Assembly: GCA_937949545.1 (NCBI GenBank)
Contig: CALEDR010000003.1
Location: 62,001 to 126,000, forward strand
Length of the DNA: 64,000 nt
DNA from: an uncultured Phycisphaerae bacterium
Lineage (GTDB): Bacteria; Planctomycetota; Phycisphaerae; Sedimentisphaerales; Anaerohalosphaeraceae
Direction: 5' to 3'
In this document: one piece after another, positions 6,756-16,214 of the stretch
Numbering within the stretch: the stretch's first letter is position 1
Layout of the letters: the number at the start of each line of letters is the position of its first letter
Made by a program: the position numbers and the translations under genes
Notes under the pieces: generated by a model
Told to the model about the DNA's origin: nothing
Seen by the model: the letters and a program-made list of their open reading frames with translations, nothing else
Databases searched by the model: none

Positions 6756-8211
6756 TCATTGTCCCGCCTGTCGGGTCTGCCGAAAGGTTGTTTCAAGCTC
6801 CTGTAAAATCGTCGTATCTGTCTGAGGAAGAAGGTAGTTGATTGTCATCAGCACAATGGTGTTGGCGGCAAAGCCGGGGGCCAATTCATAGAGCCGACTG
6901 CCGAAACCGAGGTATTTCCAGAAGACCAGCGTGAGTGTTCCGGCGAGCATTCCTGCCAAAGCAGAGTACCAGGTTGTTTTGCGAGAATAAAGGGCCGCCC
7001 AAAGGACCGGTCCGAATGCTGCTCCCAGTCCGCCCCACGCATAAGCGACGATTTTCAGGATGGTTTCTTTGGGATTCAGGGCCAGCAGAAGGGCCAGGGC
7101 GGAGATGCCGAGCACGCACAGCCGGCTGACCAGCAAGGCGGTTTTCTCCGATACGCCGGTCTGAATGGTTTTGCGGTAAACATCTTCGGTCAAGGCCGAG
7201 GCGGATACGAGAAGCTGAGAATCGATGGTGGACATAATGGCTGAAAGGATGGCGGACAGCATGATTCCCGTCAGCCAGGGATGACAGGTGTTTTGAATCA
7301 GGAGGATGAAGATTTTTTCTTCGTGTCCGCCGGACAATTCCGGAAAGACGGCGGCACCGATTTGTCCGACGGCAACGGCTCCGGCCAGGGCGGCGGCCGC
7401 CCAGATTGAGCCGATGCAGGCGGATTGAGAAAGATGCCGAAGTGACCGGACCGCCATAAAGCGTGTGAGAATATGGGGCTGCCCAAAATAGCCCAGACCC
7501 CAGGAAAGAGCGGACAGGACGGACAGGAAAGCGGGAGCCGCTGACGGGTCTTGAGGGGACCGGCGAAGCAGGACCGACCAGTCGGCTGACGGATTTTTCC
7601 AGACGGCCAGAAGCGGGACGGCCGCAATGGCGAAAATCATCAGGGCTCCCTGCAGAAGGTCCGTCCAGCAGACGGCCTTGAAGCCTCCCAAAAATGTGTA
7701 GAAGATGATGATAAAGCCTCCCAGCAGGACAGCGGCGGGATAGGGGATGGCGAAGGTTGATTCGAAAAGTTTGCCGGCCGCCACCAGTCCGGAAGCGGCA
7801 TACAGGGTAAAGAAGAGCAGAATGACAGCGGCCGAGACAAGGCGGAGGAGCCCGGTCGGGTCGCGGAATCGTTTTTCCAGAAAAGCGGGGAGTGTGAGGG
7901 AATTTGTCCGTTCAGTGAAGATTCTCAATCGCGGGGCCAGCCCATACCAGTTGATGACGGTTCCGGCCAGGAGCCCTGCCGCAATCCATCCTTCCTGAAG
8001 CCTTCTCAGGTAGACCGCGCCCGGCAGTCCCATCAGAAGCCAGCCGCTCATATCAGATGCCTGAGCGGAAAAGGCGGTTACCCAGCTGCCCATGGCCCGT
8101 CCGCCGAGCCAATAGCCCTGAGCGGCTGCCGAGCGGGTGTAAAAAAAGGAGCCCTACAGCCAGCAGGAAAAGAAAGTACGCTGCAAACGTAAAAACAACC
8201 GCTGGTTCCAT
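6756..8211 (-). CDS. Sodium:solute symporter, PutP-like, frameshifted near its N-terminus
   Basis: This is a sodium/solute symporter (SSS family) most like the sodium/proline symporter PutP. The main frame, 8093-6756, encodes 445 residues with about 11 membrane spans and the PutP signature WVTAFSAQASDMSGWLLMGLPG at its very start, where full-length family members have about 40 residues before it. Those residues are present upstream in another frame: from ATG 8211 the minus strand reads MEPAVVFTFAAYFLFLLAVG, and removing one T from the run of seven (8141-8147) continues it as FYTRSAAAQGYWLGGRAMGSW. The restored protein is 484 residues. The frameshift may be a sequencing indel, a real mutation or slippage; the start at 8093 alone would lose the first helix. 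The substrate is inferred, not certain. Confidence 0.85.
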
Positions 8212-8303
8212 TTCGTACTCTTATTATAGCAGGAAAAAATCGGAACACTATCCTTTCAGGAACGCTCTTGCCTGTTTGTCTATGGGGGGGTATAGTAGCT
8301 GCC

Positions 8304-8777
8304 ATGCAAATACGAAATGCACGAGTTCAGGATGTGCCGGCGATTCATGCTCTGATCAGCTGTTATGCAGAGCTGGACCGGATGCTGTTTCGTTCGCTGG
8401 CGGATATTTATGAAAATCTTCAGGTTTTTCAGGTGGCCGAAGCGAACGGAACGGTTGTGGGCTGCTGTGCGCTAAAGGTAATCTGGTCGAATCTGGCTGA
8501 GATTCAGTCTTTGGCGGTTGATAAGAGTTATTTTGGGAAGGGAATCGGGCGGGCCCTTGTCAATCAATGTCTGGAGGAGGCGCGTCGGCTGGGCATAAGC
8601 CAGGTCTTTACCCTGACGATGGAACCGGTTTTCTTCAAGAAAGTGGGTTTTCGTTGTGTGGATAAAAAAACGCTGCCGATGAAAGTCTGGAGTGATTGTG
8701 CCCGCTGTCCGAAGCAGGACCATTGTGACGAAACAGCGATGATCATTGATTTGGAAGAGCTGACAAAGGCCGTTTAA
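8304..8777 (+). CDS. GNAT acetyltransferase, short N-acetylglutamate synthase type
   Basis: This 157-residue GNAT enzyme probably makes N-acetylglutamate, the first intermediate of arginine synthesis. The start is the ATG at 8304 (MQIRNARVQDVPAIHALI). The acetyl-CoA loop is KGIGRALVNQCLEEARRLG (about residues 87-105). The tail, KVWSDCARCPKQDHCDE, has the Cys-rich pattern typical of the short stand-alone or argH-fused N-acetylglutamate synthases. It converges with the ABC-2 permease gene, overlapping its end by four bases. No other arginine genes are nearby, so the substrate is inferred from the family. Confidence 0.75.
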   Translation: MQIRNARVQDVPAIHALISCYAELDRMLFRSLADIYENLQVFQVAEANGTVVGCCALKVIWSNLAEIQSLAVDKSYFGKGIGRALVNQCLEEARRLGISQVFTLTMEPVFFKKVGFRCVDKKTLPMKVWSDCARCPKQDHCDETAMIIDLEELTKAV

Positions 8778-9754
8778 TATTGTCTGTTTTGCCCAACCTG
8801 TCTGTTTTGAAAGAGGGCGATTGCCAGAAAAAGGATAGCGGAAATATAAAGAACGGCGTAATAGAGCCCAATGAAAAGGTAATCAGCCGGTACTTGTTTG
8901 TTTTCATAGATGGCATCGCTGACCCAGAAGATTTGAAAGTTTGGGAAAAGGATATATCCGATTTTGGCCCAGAGGAATTTGTCTGCCAGCCGCCCGAAGA
9001 GCCAGTCTGTAATCAAGCCGATTAAAAAGACCCCAATGCAGCTTAAGAGCGTCAGAATGATGTTGAGGCGGGTTGAAAACATCACGGCCAGCGCCACCGT
9101 GATTAAGACGGCCAGAAGCAGCAGGGCCGAGGCATTGATGTCAAAGAGGTGGAAACCATTTTGGGAGGGATTTACTTTCCAATCTCGGTCTACAAACGCC
9201 AGAAACAGGAGAGCTGCTGAGCCGAGGATGGTGCCGATGACCACAGCGGTTGAGCAGAAGTGCCATTCGTAAAAGTAGTTTAATAAAGCACTTATAAGGA
9301 TGGTAAGCAGCAGGATGCTTGCGGCGGCCGTAATCACGACCCAGTCGGGTTCATCGGAGGCACGTTCCAGCACTCCGTGCCGGATTGCCAGGAGCATAGC
9401 GATAGAAAGTAAATAATGAGCCAGGGTTGCCGCCAGGGCCAGGCCGGTAAACTTCCCAAGGACAAATAGCGGACGCGGAAGCGGCTTGGACAAGACGGTG
9501 GTAATTGTTCCGGTTTCGATTTCTTCGGTCAGAGCTCCGCCGGCTGAGAAAACGGAAATGAACAAACCGGCCAGAAAGAGCGTAGAAAAGGCCAATTCTC
9601 GCAAGAGTTTAACGTCTTCATCCAGCGTGTACATGCTGATGGCTGGTGCCAGAAGGAGCAAAAGAAGGGCACAGATAATAATGATGATGTAAATCGGCTG
9701 ACGAAGGGTTTCGAATACGGTATTTTTGGCTATTGTAAACAGTTTTCCAATCAC
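8774..9754 (-). CDS. ABC-2 type transporter permease
   Basis: This 326-residue membrane protein has at least six hydrophobic segments. After the first span it carries SAGGALTEEIETGTITTVLSKPLPR, the EI-type cytoplasmic helix of ABC-2 permeases of the NosY/GldF kind. No ATPase is adjacent on this strand. Its N-terminus, IAKNTVFETLR, resembles the IAKNTIAQAVR of the permease at 17461, and it is divergent from that operon across 168 bases, so it may use the same ATPase. That partnership is an inference. Confidence 0.8.
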   Translation of the reverse strand: MIGKLFTIAKNTVFETLRQPIYIIIIICALLLLLLAPAISMYTLDEDVKLLRELAFSTLFLAGLFISVFSAGGALTEEIETGTITTVLSKPLPRPLFVLGKFTGLALAATLAHYLLSIAMLLAIRHGVLERASDEPDWVVITAAASILLLTILISALLNYFYEWHFCSTAVVIGTILGSAALLFLAFVDRDWKVNPSQNGFHLFDINASALLLLAVLITVALAVMFSTRLNIILTLLSCIGVFLIGLITDWLFGRLADKFLWAKIGYILFPNFQIFWVSDAIYENKQVPADYLFIGLYYAVLYISAILFLAIALFQNRQVGQNRQY

Positions 9755-9834
9755 AGACGGACCTTGATTATGACAAAAAAGTTTTCTTTTTCTACACTTT
9801 TTACCTAAAAACTTTTTTTTTGTAAACCCTTCTG

Positions 9835-9862
9835 TTGCATAATCCGGTAAATTTACTATATA
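9835..9862 (+). promoter_or_regulatory. Candidate promoter of the SPFH-ATPase-ABC operon
   Basis: TTGCAT (9835-9840), a 16-base spacer and TATATA (9857-9862) lie in an AT-rich region 60 bases before the first gene. The leader contains a strong AGGAGTTAGGA ribosome-binding region. Confidence 0.5.
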
Positions 9863-9922
9863 TACAAAAACTGTCTGGTATTGTTCGGGAAAGAATCGAA
9901 GAGGAGTTAGGAATCGAAAATT

Positions 9923-11983
9923 ATGGCAGATTCGTCACAGAGAGCATTTTACGTATCGTTATTCGGGCTGATTCTGAGTCTGCTTTTCTTTTTGTCGGCC
10001 CTGGTTTTGGGGGCTATTTTGTCAAGTCCTACCCTGTATCTTCTGTCCTGGCAGGTATTGGCGAGTTTTCTGATTTGGCTGGTTCTGATGATCCAGTTTT
10101 ATCATCGGCATCGGGCGGAGCAGGAGAAGCTGGACCTGGCGGAACTGAAGAGAGCTCGGGAAAAACACACGATTTTTGAGGGGCCAGAGGGGCGGCTGGA
10201 CCTGTTTGCGGTGGCTCAAAAACGGCTCGAATGGGTGGAAAAATGGCTTTTGCCCATCTGGGGGGTGCTGATTGCAGTCGGCCAGATTGTGCTGGGCTTT
10301 TTATTAATTCGATTTGTTTCGGGGCCCGCAAAGGAGTATTCGCTTCGTTCGCCGCTTTTGGGGGCGGCGATTCTGGTTTTGCTGTCGTTTTTCAGTTTTT
10401 TAATCAGCCGATATGCGACAGGCTTGAGTGCGATGCTGATTTGGCGTCCGCTTCGTGCGGGGGGGAGCAGTCTGCTGATGAGTTCGATTCTGGGGTTTGC
10501 AGCGGCCGTTTCGCTGGCCTTTGCCCAATACAAGTACCAGTTCGGGCTGGTTTTTTTGAACTGGTTTATCTCCATTCTTCTGATTGTGCTGGGCAGTGAA
10601 ACGATTCTGGCTGCTGTGCTGGATTTGTATCGTCCTCGGCTGGCGGGCCAATACAGCCGGGCGTGTTTTGACAGCCGTCTGCTGGGGCTAATCAATGAAC
10701 CCGGCGGGATTCTCCACACGGTCGCCAGCACGCTGGATTACCAGTTTGGGTTTCAGGTCTCTCAGACGTGGTTTTACAAACTGCTGGAGAAGGCAATCGC
10801 CCTGCTGCTTCTGTTTCTTCTGCTGGTGATTTATCTGTTCAGCTGTGTGGTGATTGTAGGGCCGGGAGAAGGGGCTGTGATTGAACGGTTTGGTTCGGCC
10901 CGACCGGAGGACGGCGGACGTCAGGTGGGGCCGGGATGGACGTGGAAATGGCCCTGGCCGTTTGAACGGGCTTATGTGTATCCGACCGAGAAGATTCATG
11001 TGCTTCATGTCGGATATGTTCCGTTGCCGGAGGATGCCGCCAAGCCGTTTTTGTGGGGTCAGAAACACTACAAGGAGGAATACAAGCTGCTTGTGGCGGT
11101 GGAAACCCGCCGTCAGGCGGTCCGGGGGGAAAAGGGGGCGGCGCCGGTCAGCTATATCATTGTGGATGTTCCGGTCCATTACAAGATTCGCGATTTGCAT
11201 CAATACCTGTATAATCACCACGATTCCCGAACGCTGCTGGAGGCGCTGTGCTATCGGGAGCTGGCTCGCTTTGCCGCCAGTGCCAAGATAGAACCGGATG
11301 AGGACCTCGGTCTTTTCGACCGACAGAAAAGTCTGCTGGGGGCCGGACAGGAACACGCCTGCCGGGTTCTTCGGACGCGGATGCAGGAGGCGGCGGATGC
11401 GGCGCAACTGGGGGTGGAGATTGTGTTTGTCGGGATGGTGGGGGTTCACCCGCCGCCTGAAGTGGCTCCGGATTATCAGGAGGTTGTCGCGGCGGTTCAG
11501 AAACAGCAGGCGACGATTCTGACCGCTCAGGCCGAGCACAACAAGATTTTGACGGAGCTGGCCGGGTCGATTGAAAAGGCCGATGCGATTTACGGGCTGG
11601 TTCGGCAGATTTCCCGGGCCTATCAGGAGTCGGATGCGGCCCGGGCGGAGACCCTCGTGCAGGAGATGGAATCGATGGTTCATCAGGCTCAGGGCAAGCT
11701 GTTTTCCACGCTGCGGCAGGCGGAGGCCTATGCTTTTGAGCGTACAGCGCGGGCCAAAGGCGAAGGGCTTCGTTTTGCCGGACAAATGAAAGCCCATCAG
11801 GCCGGCGGCAAACTCTTTCAGCGGTTCCGCCGTCTGCAGATTCTGGAAGAATCCCTGCCTTCGATTCGAAAATTTGTTGTCGCGACCGGGCCGGAGGACC
11901 AGGAAATTTATATTTTGAACCTGGAGGACAAGATGGCGACCGGTCTGTATGAAATGAATCTGGATTCTGTACTGAAGAAATAG
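9923..11983 (+). CDS. Polytopic SPFH/Band-7 domain protein
   Basis: This is a 686-residue protein with two halves. The first 310 or so residues contain about seven membrane spans, for example FYVSLFGLILSLLFFLSALV and KAIALLLLFLLLVIYLF. The rest is an SPFH (HflK/HflC-like, prohibitin) domain opening with VGPGEGAVIERFG and GPGWTWKWPWPFERAYVYP, followed by a long helical region rich in Ala, Glu and Gln (about 510-640) that could form a coiled coil. HflK and HflC have a single membrane anchor, so the added multi-span domain is unusual. It is first in a seven-gene operon and lies just upstream of two further SPFH proteins. It probably forms a membrane scaffold with them; the function is not known. 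Confidence 0.8.
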   Translation: MADSSQRAFYVSLFGLILSLLFFLSALVLGAILSSPTLYLLSWQVLASFLIWLVLMIQFYHRHRAEQEKLDLAELKRAREKHTIFEGPEGRLDLFAVAQKRLEWVEKWLLPIWGVLIAVGQIVLGFLLIRFVSGPAKEYSLRSPLLGAAILVLLSFFSFLISRYATGLSAMLIWRPLRAGGSSLLMSSILGFAAAVSLAFAQYKYQFGLVFLNWFISILLIVLGSETILAAVLDLYRPRLAGQYSRACFDSRLLGLINEPGGILHTVASTLDYQFGFQVSQTWFYKLLEKAIALLLLFLLLVIYLFSCVVIVGPGEGAVIERFGSARPEDGGRQVGPGWTWKWPWPFERAYVYPTEKIHVLHVGYVPLPEDAAKPFLWGQKHYKEEYKLLVAVETRRQAVRGEKGAAPVSYIIVDVPVHYKIRDLHQYLYNHHDSRTLLEALCYRELARFAASAKIEPDEDLGLFDRQKSLLGAGQEHACRVLRTRMQEAADAAQLGVEIVFVGMVGVHPPPEVAPDYQEVVAAVQKQQATILTAQAEHNKILTELAGSIEKADAIYGLVRQISRAYQESDAARAETLVQEMESMVHQAQGKLFSTLRQAEAYAFERTARAKGEGLRFAGQMKAHQAGGKLFQRFRRLQILEESLPSIRKFVVATGPEDQEIYILNLEDKMATGLYEMNLDSVLKK

Positions 11984-11993
11984 GGATGTGTTT

Positions 11994-12890
11994 ATGAAAA
12001 ATGTATGGGGTATCGTATTTCTGCTGGTGATTCTGACGATTCTCGGCTTTGTGGGCTTTACCTTCCAGGTTCGTCAGACGGAAAGCGCCCTGGTGACGTG
12101 TTTCGGCAATCCGGTGCGTTCGATTACAGAGCCGGGCTTGTATTTTCGCTGGCCGATTCCGATTCATCGGGTTCATCGATTTGATTCGCGGAGCCGGCTG
12201 CTGGAGGTTCAGATGCAGGAGACGGCTACGGCGGGCGGCGAGCCGATTATTATTGTCGGTTATCTGATTTGGCGGATTGGAGACCCGCTGCGGTTTTTGA
12301 CGAGTGTGCAGGATATTGACGGGGCGCAGGAAAAACTGCGGGTGCAGCTGCAGAATGCGGCCAATACGGTGGTGGGCCGGCATCCGTTCAGCGATTTTGT
12401 GAATACGGATCCGTCGAAACTCCGGTTTGAGGAGATTGAACAGGAAATTACGGCGGCGCTGCAGCAGCAGGCGGCGGCCAATTACGGCGTGGATGTGCGT
12501 CTGGCGGGCATCAAGCGTCTGATGGTGCCGGAGAAGGTCACGCAGGATGTGTTTGAGCGGATGAAGGCGGACCGGAAGGTCAAGACGGATACGATTGTGG
12601 CGGCGGGGAACGCCGAAGCGGACCGGATTCGCAGCGATGCGGAGGCCAAGCAGAAGGAGCTGCTGGCAGTGGCCGAAAGCCGGGCGCAGGCGATTCGCGG
12701 AGCGGGGGACGCCGAAGCAGCCCGATACTATAAAGAGCTGGAGGCTGACCCGGAACTGGCGATGTTCCTGCGTGACTTGGAGTCGCTGAAGCGGATTCTC
12801 AAAGAGCGGACGACGCTGGTATTGGGAACGGATATAGAACCGTTTTCTCTGCTGAAAAAGCGGCCGAGTCTGGAAACCAAACAACCCTGA
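11994..12890 (+). CDS. HflC-like SPFH membrane protein
   Basis: This is a 298-residue SPFH protein of HflC type: one N-terminal membrane span (VWGIVFLLVILTILGFVGFTF), the SPFH entry QTESALVTCFGNPV, then GLYFRWPIPIHRVHRFDSR. A helical stretch follows (VFERMKADRKVKTDTIVAAGNAEADRIRSDAEAKQ), as in HflC and prohibitins. I prefer ATG 11994 to the GTG at 11988; they differ by two residues. In Escherichia coli HflC with HflK restrains FtsH, but no FtsH is encoded here, and the neighbours suggest a different client. It follows the first SPFH gene by about ten bases. Confidence 0.85.
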   Translation: MKNVWGIVFLLVILTILGFVGFTFQVRQTESALVTCFGNPVRSITEPGLYFRWPIPIHRVHRFDSRSRLLEVQMQETATAGGEPIIIVGYLIWRIGDPLRFLTSVQDIDGAQEKLRVQLQNAANTVVGRHPFSDFVNTDPSKLRFEEIEQEITAALQQQAAANYGVDVRLAGIKRLMVPEKVTQDVFERMKADRKVKTDTIVAAGNAEADRIRSDAEAKQKELLAVAESRAQAIRGAGDAEAARYYKELEADPELAMFLRDLESLKRILKERTTLVLGTDIEPFSLLKKRPSLETKQP

Positions 12891-12910
12891 CCGGAGGACG
12901 GCAAGCGGCT

Positions 12911-14173
12911 ATGGACGAACGAGCGGTATCAGGTCTGAATAACGAACAGCAGATGGCGGCGGAGCCGGAACTGCTCCGACCCGGTCAAAAATCGCTGGCG
13001 GATGCCCTGCGGCTGAGTTTTCTGATTTTGAAAGTCATTATGGCGGCGGTGGCGGTTTTGTTTCTGGCCAGCGGGTTTTTCAGCGTGGAGCCTAACGAAC
13101 AGGCGCTGGTGCTGATTTTCGGCAAGGTTCAGGGGCAGGGAGATGAGCGAATCAAGCAGCCCGGTTATCACTGGACGTTTCCGGAGCCCGTCAGCGAGAT
13201 TATTCGGATCCCCGTCAAGGAGATTCGCAGTCTGCCGATTGATTCGTTCTGGTATTTTGAGACGGAGCAGGAAAAACTGGCCGGCGGAAAGAAAGTTGCT
13301 TACGGCGGGCTAAACCCTGTTCAGGACGGCTATTGTCTGACCCGCAATGAGCCGATTACCCAGCTGAAGGGCTCAGATTACAACATTGTGCATTCCAAAT
13401 GGACCGTGACGTATTCCATCGGGTCTCCGGTGCGTTTTTTTGAGAATGTTTATATTCCCAATCGAAAGCCGGGCGAATCTTTTATGGAGGTAGCAGCTCG
13501 GACGGTCAATCCGCTGATTGAGAGTCTGGCGTCGGATGCCATAGTTTCCACGATGGTGCGGTACAGTTTGGACGAGGCGCTAACGAGCTCGACGGGGATT
13601 TCGGAACGAGTTCGGCGGATTCTGCAGGACAAGCTGGATGCCGTTGAAAGCGGGATTCAGATTGATGATGTGCGGATCAATCGGACGAACTGGCCGCTGC
13701 AGGTGGATGATGCGTTTCAGGCCTCCAGCCAGGCGATTAACAAGAGTGAGCAGGCGATTGTGGACGCCCGTGCGTACAAGGAAAAACTTCTGACGGATAC
13801 GGCCGGTCCTCGGGCGGAGGAGCTGCTGGCCAAACTGCGGGATGAAACCCTGACGGACGAGCAGATGGAGGAGCTGATTCGTCAGATGGGCGGACGGGTT
13901 CAGGGGATTTTGGCGGAGGCGTGGGCCTATCGGACCCGAGCGGAACAGGACGCCAAAGCGGCGGCGGATTATTTGAAGAATCTGCTGCCGGAATACCGCA
14001 AGCGTCCGGCCCTGGTGCTCCAGAAACTCTATCAGGATGCCGTGGAGGAAATCCTTCAGAAGGTGGATGAGACAATGTTTGTGCCGCCTTCCGGCGACCG
14101 AGGGCGTGAAATTCGTGTGATGATTAATCGGGACTTTGCGCGGCCCCAAGAAGGGCAGGCGGACAAAAAATAG
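12911..14173 (+). CDS. HflK-like SPFH membrane protein
   Basis: This 420-residue SPFH protein of HflK type has an extended N-terminal cytoplasmic arm, a single span (ILKVIMAAVAVLFLASGFF, about residues 38-56), and the SPFH start FSVEPNEQALVLIFGKVQ with GYHWTFPEPVSEIIRIPVKEIR. An insertion around residues 115-160 (TEQEKLAGGKKVAYGGLNPV) distinguishes it from the HflC-like protein. The C-terminal half is helical and charged. It is third of three successive SPFH genes, and the pair with HflC is likely to form a ring at the membrane. The P-type ATPase begins 18 bases downstream. Confidence 0.83.
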   Translation: MDERAVSGLNNEQQMAAEPELLRPGQKSLADALRLSFLILKVIMAAVAVLFLASGFFSVEPNEQALVLIFGKVQGQGDERIKQPGYHWTFPEPVSEIIRIPVKEIRSLPIDSFWYFETEQEKLAGGKKVAYGGLNPVQDGYCLTRNEPITQLKGSDYNIVHSKWTVTYSIGSPVRFFENVYIPNRKPGESFMEVAARTVNPLIESLASDAIVSTMVRYSLDEALTSSTGISERVRRILQDKLDAVESGIQIDDVRINRTNWPLQVDDAFQASSQAINKSEQAIVDARAYKEKLLTDTAGPRAEELLAKLRDETLTDEQMEELIRQMGGRVQGILAEAWAYRTRAEQDAKAAADYLKNLLPEYRKRPALVLQKLYQDAVEEILQKVDETMFVPPSGDRGREIRVMINRDFARPQEGQADKK

Positions 14174-14191
14174 TCATTTGCAGAGGTGGAC

Positions 14192-16186
14192 ATGGCACAT
14201 CAGCACCTTGGAATCAAGTGTCAGGAAATGGGATGCTCGCACGAGGGGCATTCCCATATGCATGAAGGGGTAGCCGCCTCGGCGGCGGGCCAGCAGACGC
14301 GGATCAGTCTGGCGGTGTTCGGCACGCTGACCGGCGGCGTGCTGCTGCTGAGCGCTTCCCTGGCTCAGGTTCGCTGGCTGTACGGACCGGGCGATTTGAG
14401 TCAATTGGTAGCCCTGATTGGGGCGGTGCTGCTGGGGCTGCCGGTGATTGTTCATGCCGTGCGGGGCCTGCTGGAAGGCCATACGCATATGGATGAGCTG
14501 GTGGCGCTGGCGATTCTGGCGGCGCTGGCTGCCGGCCAGTATTTTGAGGCGGGCGTGGTGGCCTTTATTATGCTGCTGGCGGAGCTGATGGAGACCCGGA
14601 CGGCCCTGGGGGCTCGGGCGGCGATTGAATCGCTGATTAAGCTGACCCCGACGACGGCTCGTTTGGTGCGTGTGGACGGGACGGAGACGGAAGTGAACGT
14701 CAGTCAGCTCAAACCCGGAGATTTGATTCGGGTCCGTCCCGGCGACAACATTCCGGCGGACGGGGTGATTCGCCAGGGGTTAAGTTCGGTCAATGAGGCC
14801 ACGATTACCGGAGAATCGCTGCCGGTGGATAAGGTCATTGGGATGCAGGTGTTTGCCGGTACGACGAACCTGACGGGGATGCTGGATATTGAGGTGACCA
14901 AGGCCGGTCAGGATACCACGCTGGGCAAGGTGCAGCAGCTGATTATGGCGGCGGAAAAGACGCAGCTGCCGATTATGCGGCTGATTGACCGGTATGTGAA
15001 ATGGTATCTGCCGACGATTTTGATGATCAGCGGGATTGTTTACTTTTTCACGAAGGATTTTGAAAAGACAATCTCGATTCTGGTGATTTCGTGCCCGTGT
15101 CCGATTATTATGGCGACGCCGACGGCGATGGTGGCGGCGCTGTCGGCGGCGGCGCGTCTGGGGGTGCTGATTAAGAATGTGTCGCTTCTGGAAATCGCCG
15201 GCAAGATTACGGCGGTTGTTTTTGACAAGACCGGAACCCTGACGACGGGGCAATTGTATGTGACCAAGCTGGAGCCGGCGGCGGATGTGGAGCCGGAAAC
15301 GCTGCTGTCGCTGGCGGCCTCGGCGGAGGAGATGAGCAAGCATCCGGCGGCCCGGGCGGTGCTGAATCTGGCTAGGGAGGCCAACGTGAGTTTTGTGCGG
15401 GCGACAGAGTTTCAGGAAACGCCGGGCAAAGGCGTGACGGCCCGTGTAAACGGTTCGCTGGTTCGGGTGGGACGCGACACATTCCTGACGGAAAACGGGA
15501 TTGATATTCATACAGTGGCCGACCCGGCTCTTCACGAGGAGCAGGGGTTCAGCACGCTGTATGTTTCCTGCGGCAATCGGTGCATTGGTTGGATTGGGCT
15601 TCAGGACAAGACGCGTCCGGAGGCCCGGCAGGCAGTGGAGGAGCTGTTTGCGGCCCGGATTCGCCGGGTGACGATGCTGACGGGTGACCGCCGGGATGTG
15701 GCCAATCGCGTCAGTGCGGAGCTGGGCTGTACGGATTACAAGGCCCAGTGCCTGCCGCAGGATAAGCTGGCGGTGGTGGAGTCGATTCGCAAGGAAGGTC
15801 ATATTGTGGCGGTGGTCGGGGACGGCATCAATGACGCCCCGGCGCTGGCGGCGGGGGATTTGGGCATTGCGATGGGAGCGGCCGGCAGTGATGTGGCCAT
15901 CAACTCAGCTTCGATTGCCCTGATGAGCAATGACCTTCGGCGTCTGCCGTTTTTGGTGCATTTGTCGCGGAAGACGCGGGCGGTCATTCATCAAAATCTG
16001 CTCTTCGGCGTGATTTTTATTCTGCTGGGGATGCTGGGGATTATGGTCGGCTGGGTGAAGCTGATTCTGGCGGCGTTTCTGCATTTGGTCGGGGCGCTGG
16101 TGGTTATCTTCAACAGTGCCCGTCTGGTGCGGTACGGAGAGCATCTGGAGCCGCACGGACCGGCTGCGGAAAGCCCCGAAGCATAA
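14192..16186 (+). CDS. P1B-type heavy-metal-transporting ATPase
   Basis: This 664-residue metal-pumping ATPase has the TGES actuator motif (about residue 206), a CPC transmembrane metal site (SCPCP, C301 and C303), the phosphorylated aspartate in DKTGTLT (D345), the P1B hallmark SKHPAARAV and the hinge GDGINDAPALA. There is no N-terminal HMA domain with CxxC; instead the first 25 residues are rich in His and Cys (HQHLGIKCQEMGCSHEGHSHMH). CPC suggests Cu, Zn or Cd, but the last spans have LHLVGALVVIFNSARL, with a histidine instead of the acidic residue of ZntA, so the metal is not clear. Being within an SPFH/ABC operon is unusual. The start is ATG 14192; a GTG two codons earlier is possible. 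Confidence 0.88.
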   Translation: MAHQHLGIKCQEMGCSHEGHSHMHEGVAASAAGQQTRISLAVFGTLTGGVLLLSASLAQVRWLYGPGDLSQLVALIGAVLLGLPVIVHAVRGLLEGHTHMDELVALAILAALAAGQYFEAGVVAFIMLLAELMETRTALGARAAIESLIKLTPTTARLVRVDGTETEVNVSQLKPGDLIRVRPGDNIPADGVIRQGLSSVNEATITGESLPVDKVIGMQVFAGTTNLTGMLDIEVTKAGQDTTLGKVQQLIMAAEKTQLPIMRLIDRYVKWYLPTILMISGIVYFFTKDFEKTISILVISCPCPIIMATPTAMVAALSAAARLGVLIKNVSLLEIAGKITAVVFDKTGTLTTGQLYVTKLEPAADVEPETLLSLAASAEEMSKHPAARAVLNLAREANVSFVRATEFQETPGKGVTARVNGSLVRVGRDTFLTENGIDIHTVADPALHEEQGFSTLYVSCGNRCIGWIGLQDKTRPEARQAVEELFAARIRRVTMLTGDRRDVANRVSAELGCTDYKAQCLPQDKLAVVESIRKEGHIVAVVGDGINDAPALAAGDLGIAMGAAGSDVAINSASIALMSNDLRRLPFLVHLSRKTRAVIHQNLLFGVIFILLGMLGIMVGWVKLILAAFLHLVGALVVIFNSARLVRYGEHLEPHGPAAESPEA

Positions 16187-16214
16187 ACAAAATTTTTTCA
16201 GGTGCAATGGACTC

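Noticed and set aside
11157-12884. Long (575-codon) antisense open frame across the SPFH genes
   Set aside because: Composition is rich in Arg, Pro and His, typical of complement reading in a GC-rich gene, and it crosses two genes with strong homology on the plus strand.
9923-14173. HflKC acting on FtsH as in Escherichia coli
   Set aside because: No ftsH or hflX/hfq context is present, there are three rather than two SPFH genes, and the downstream genes are transporters.
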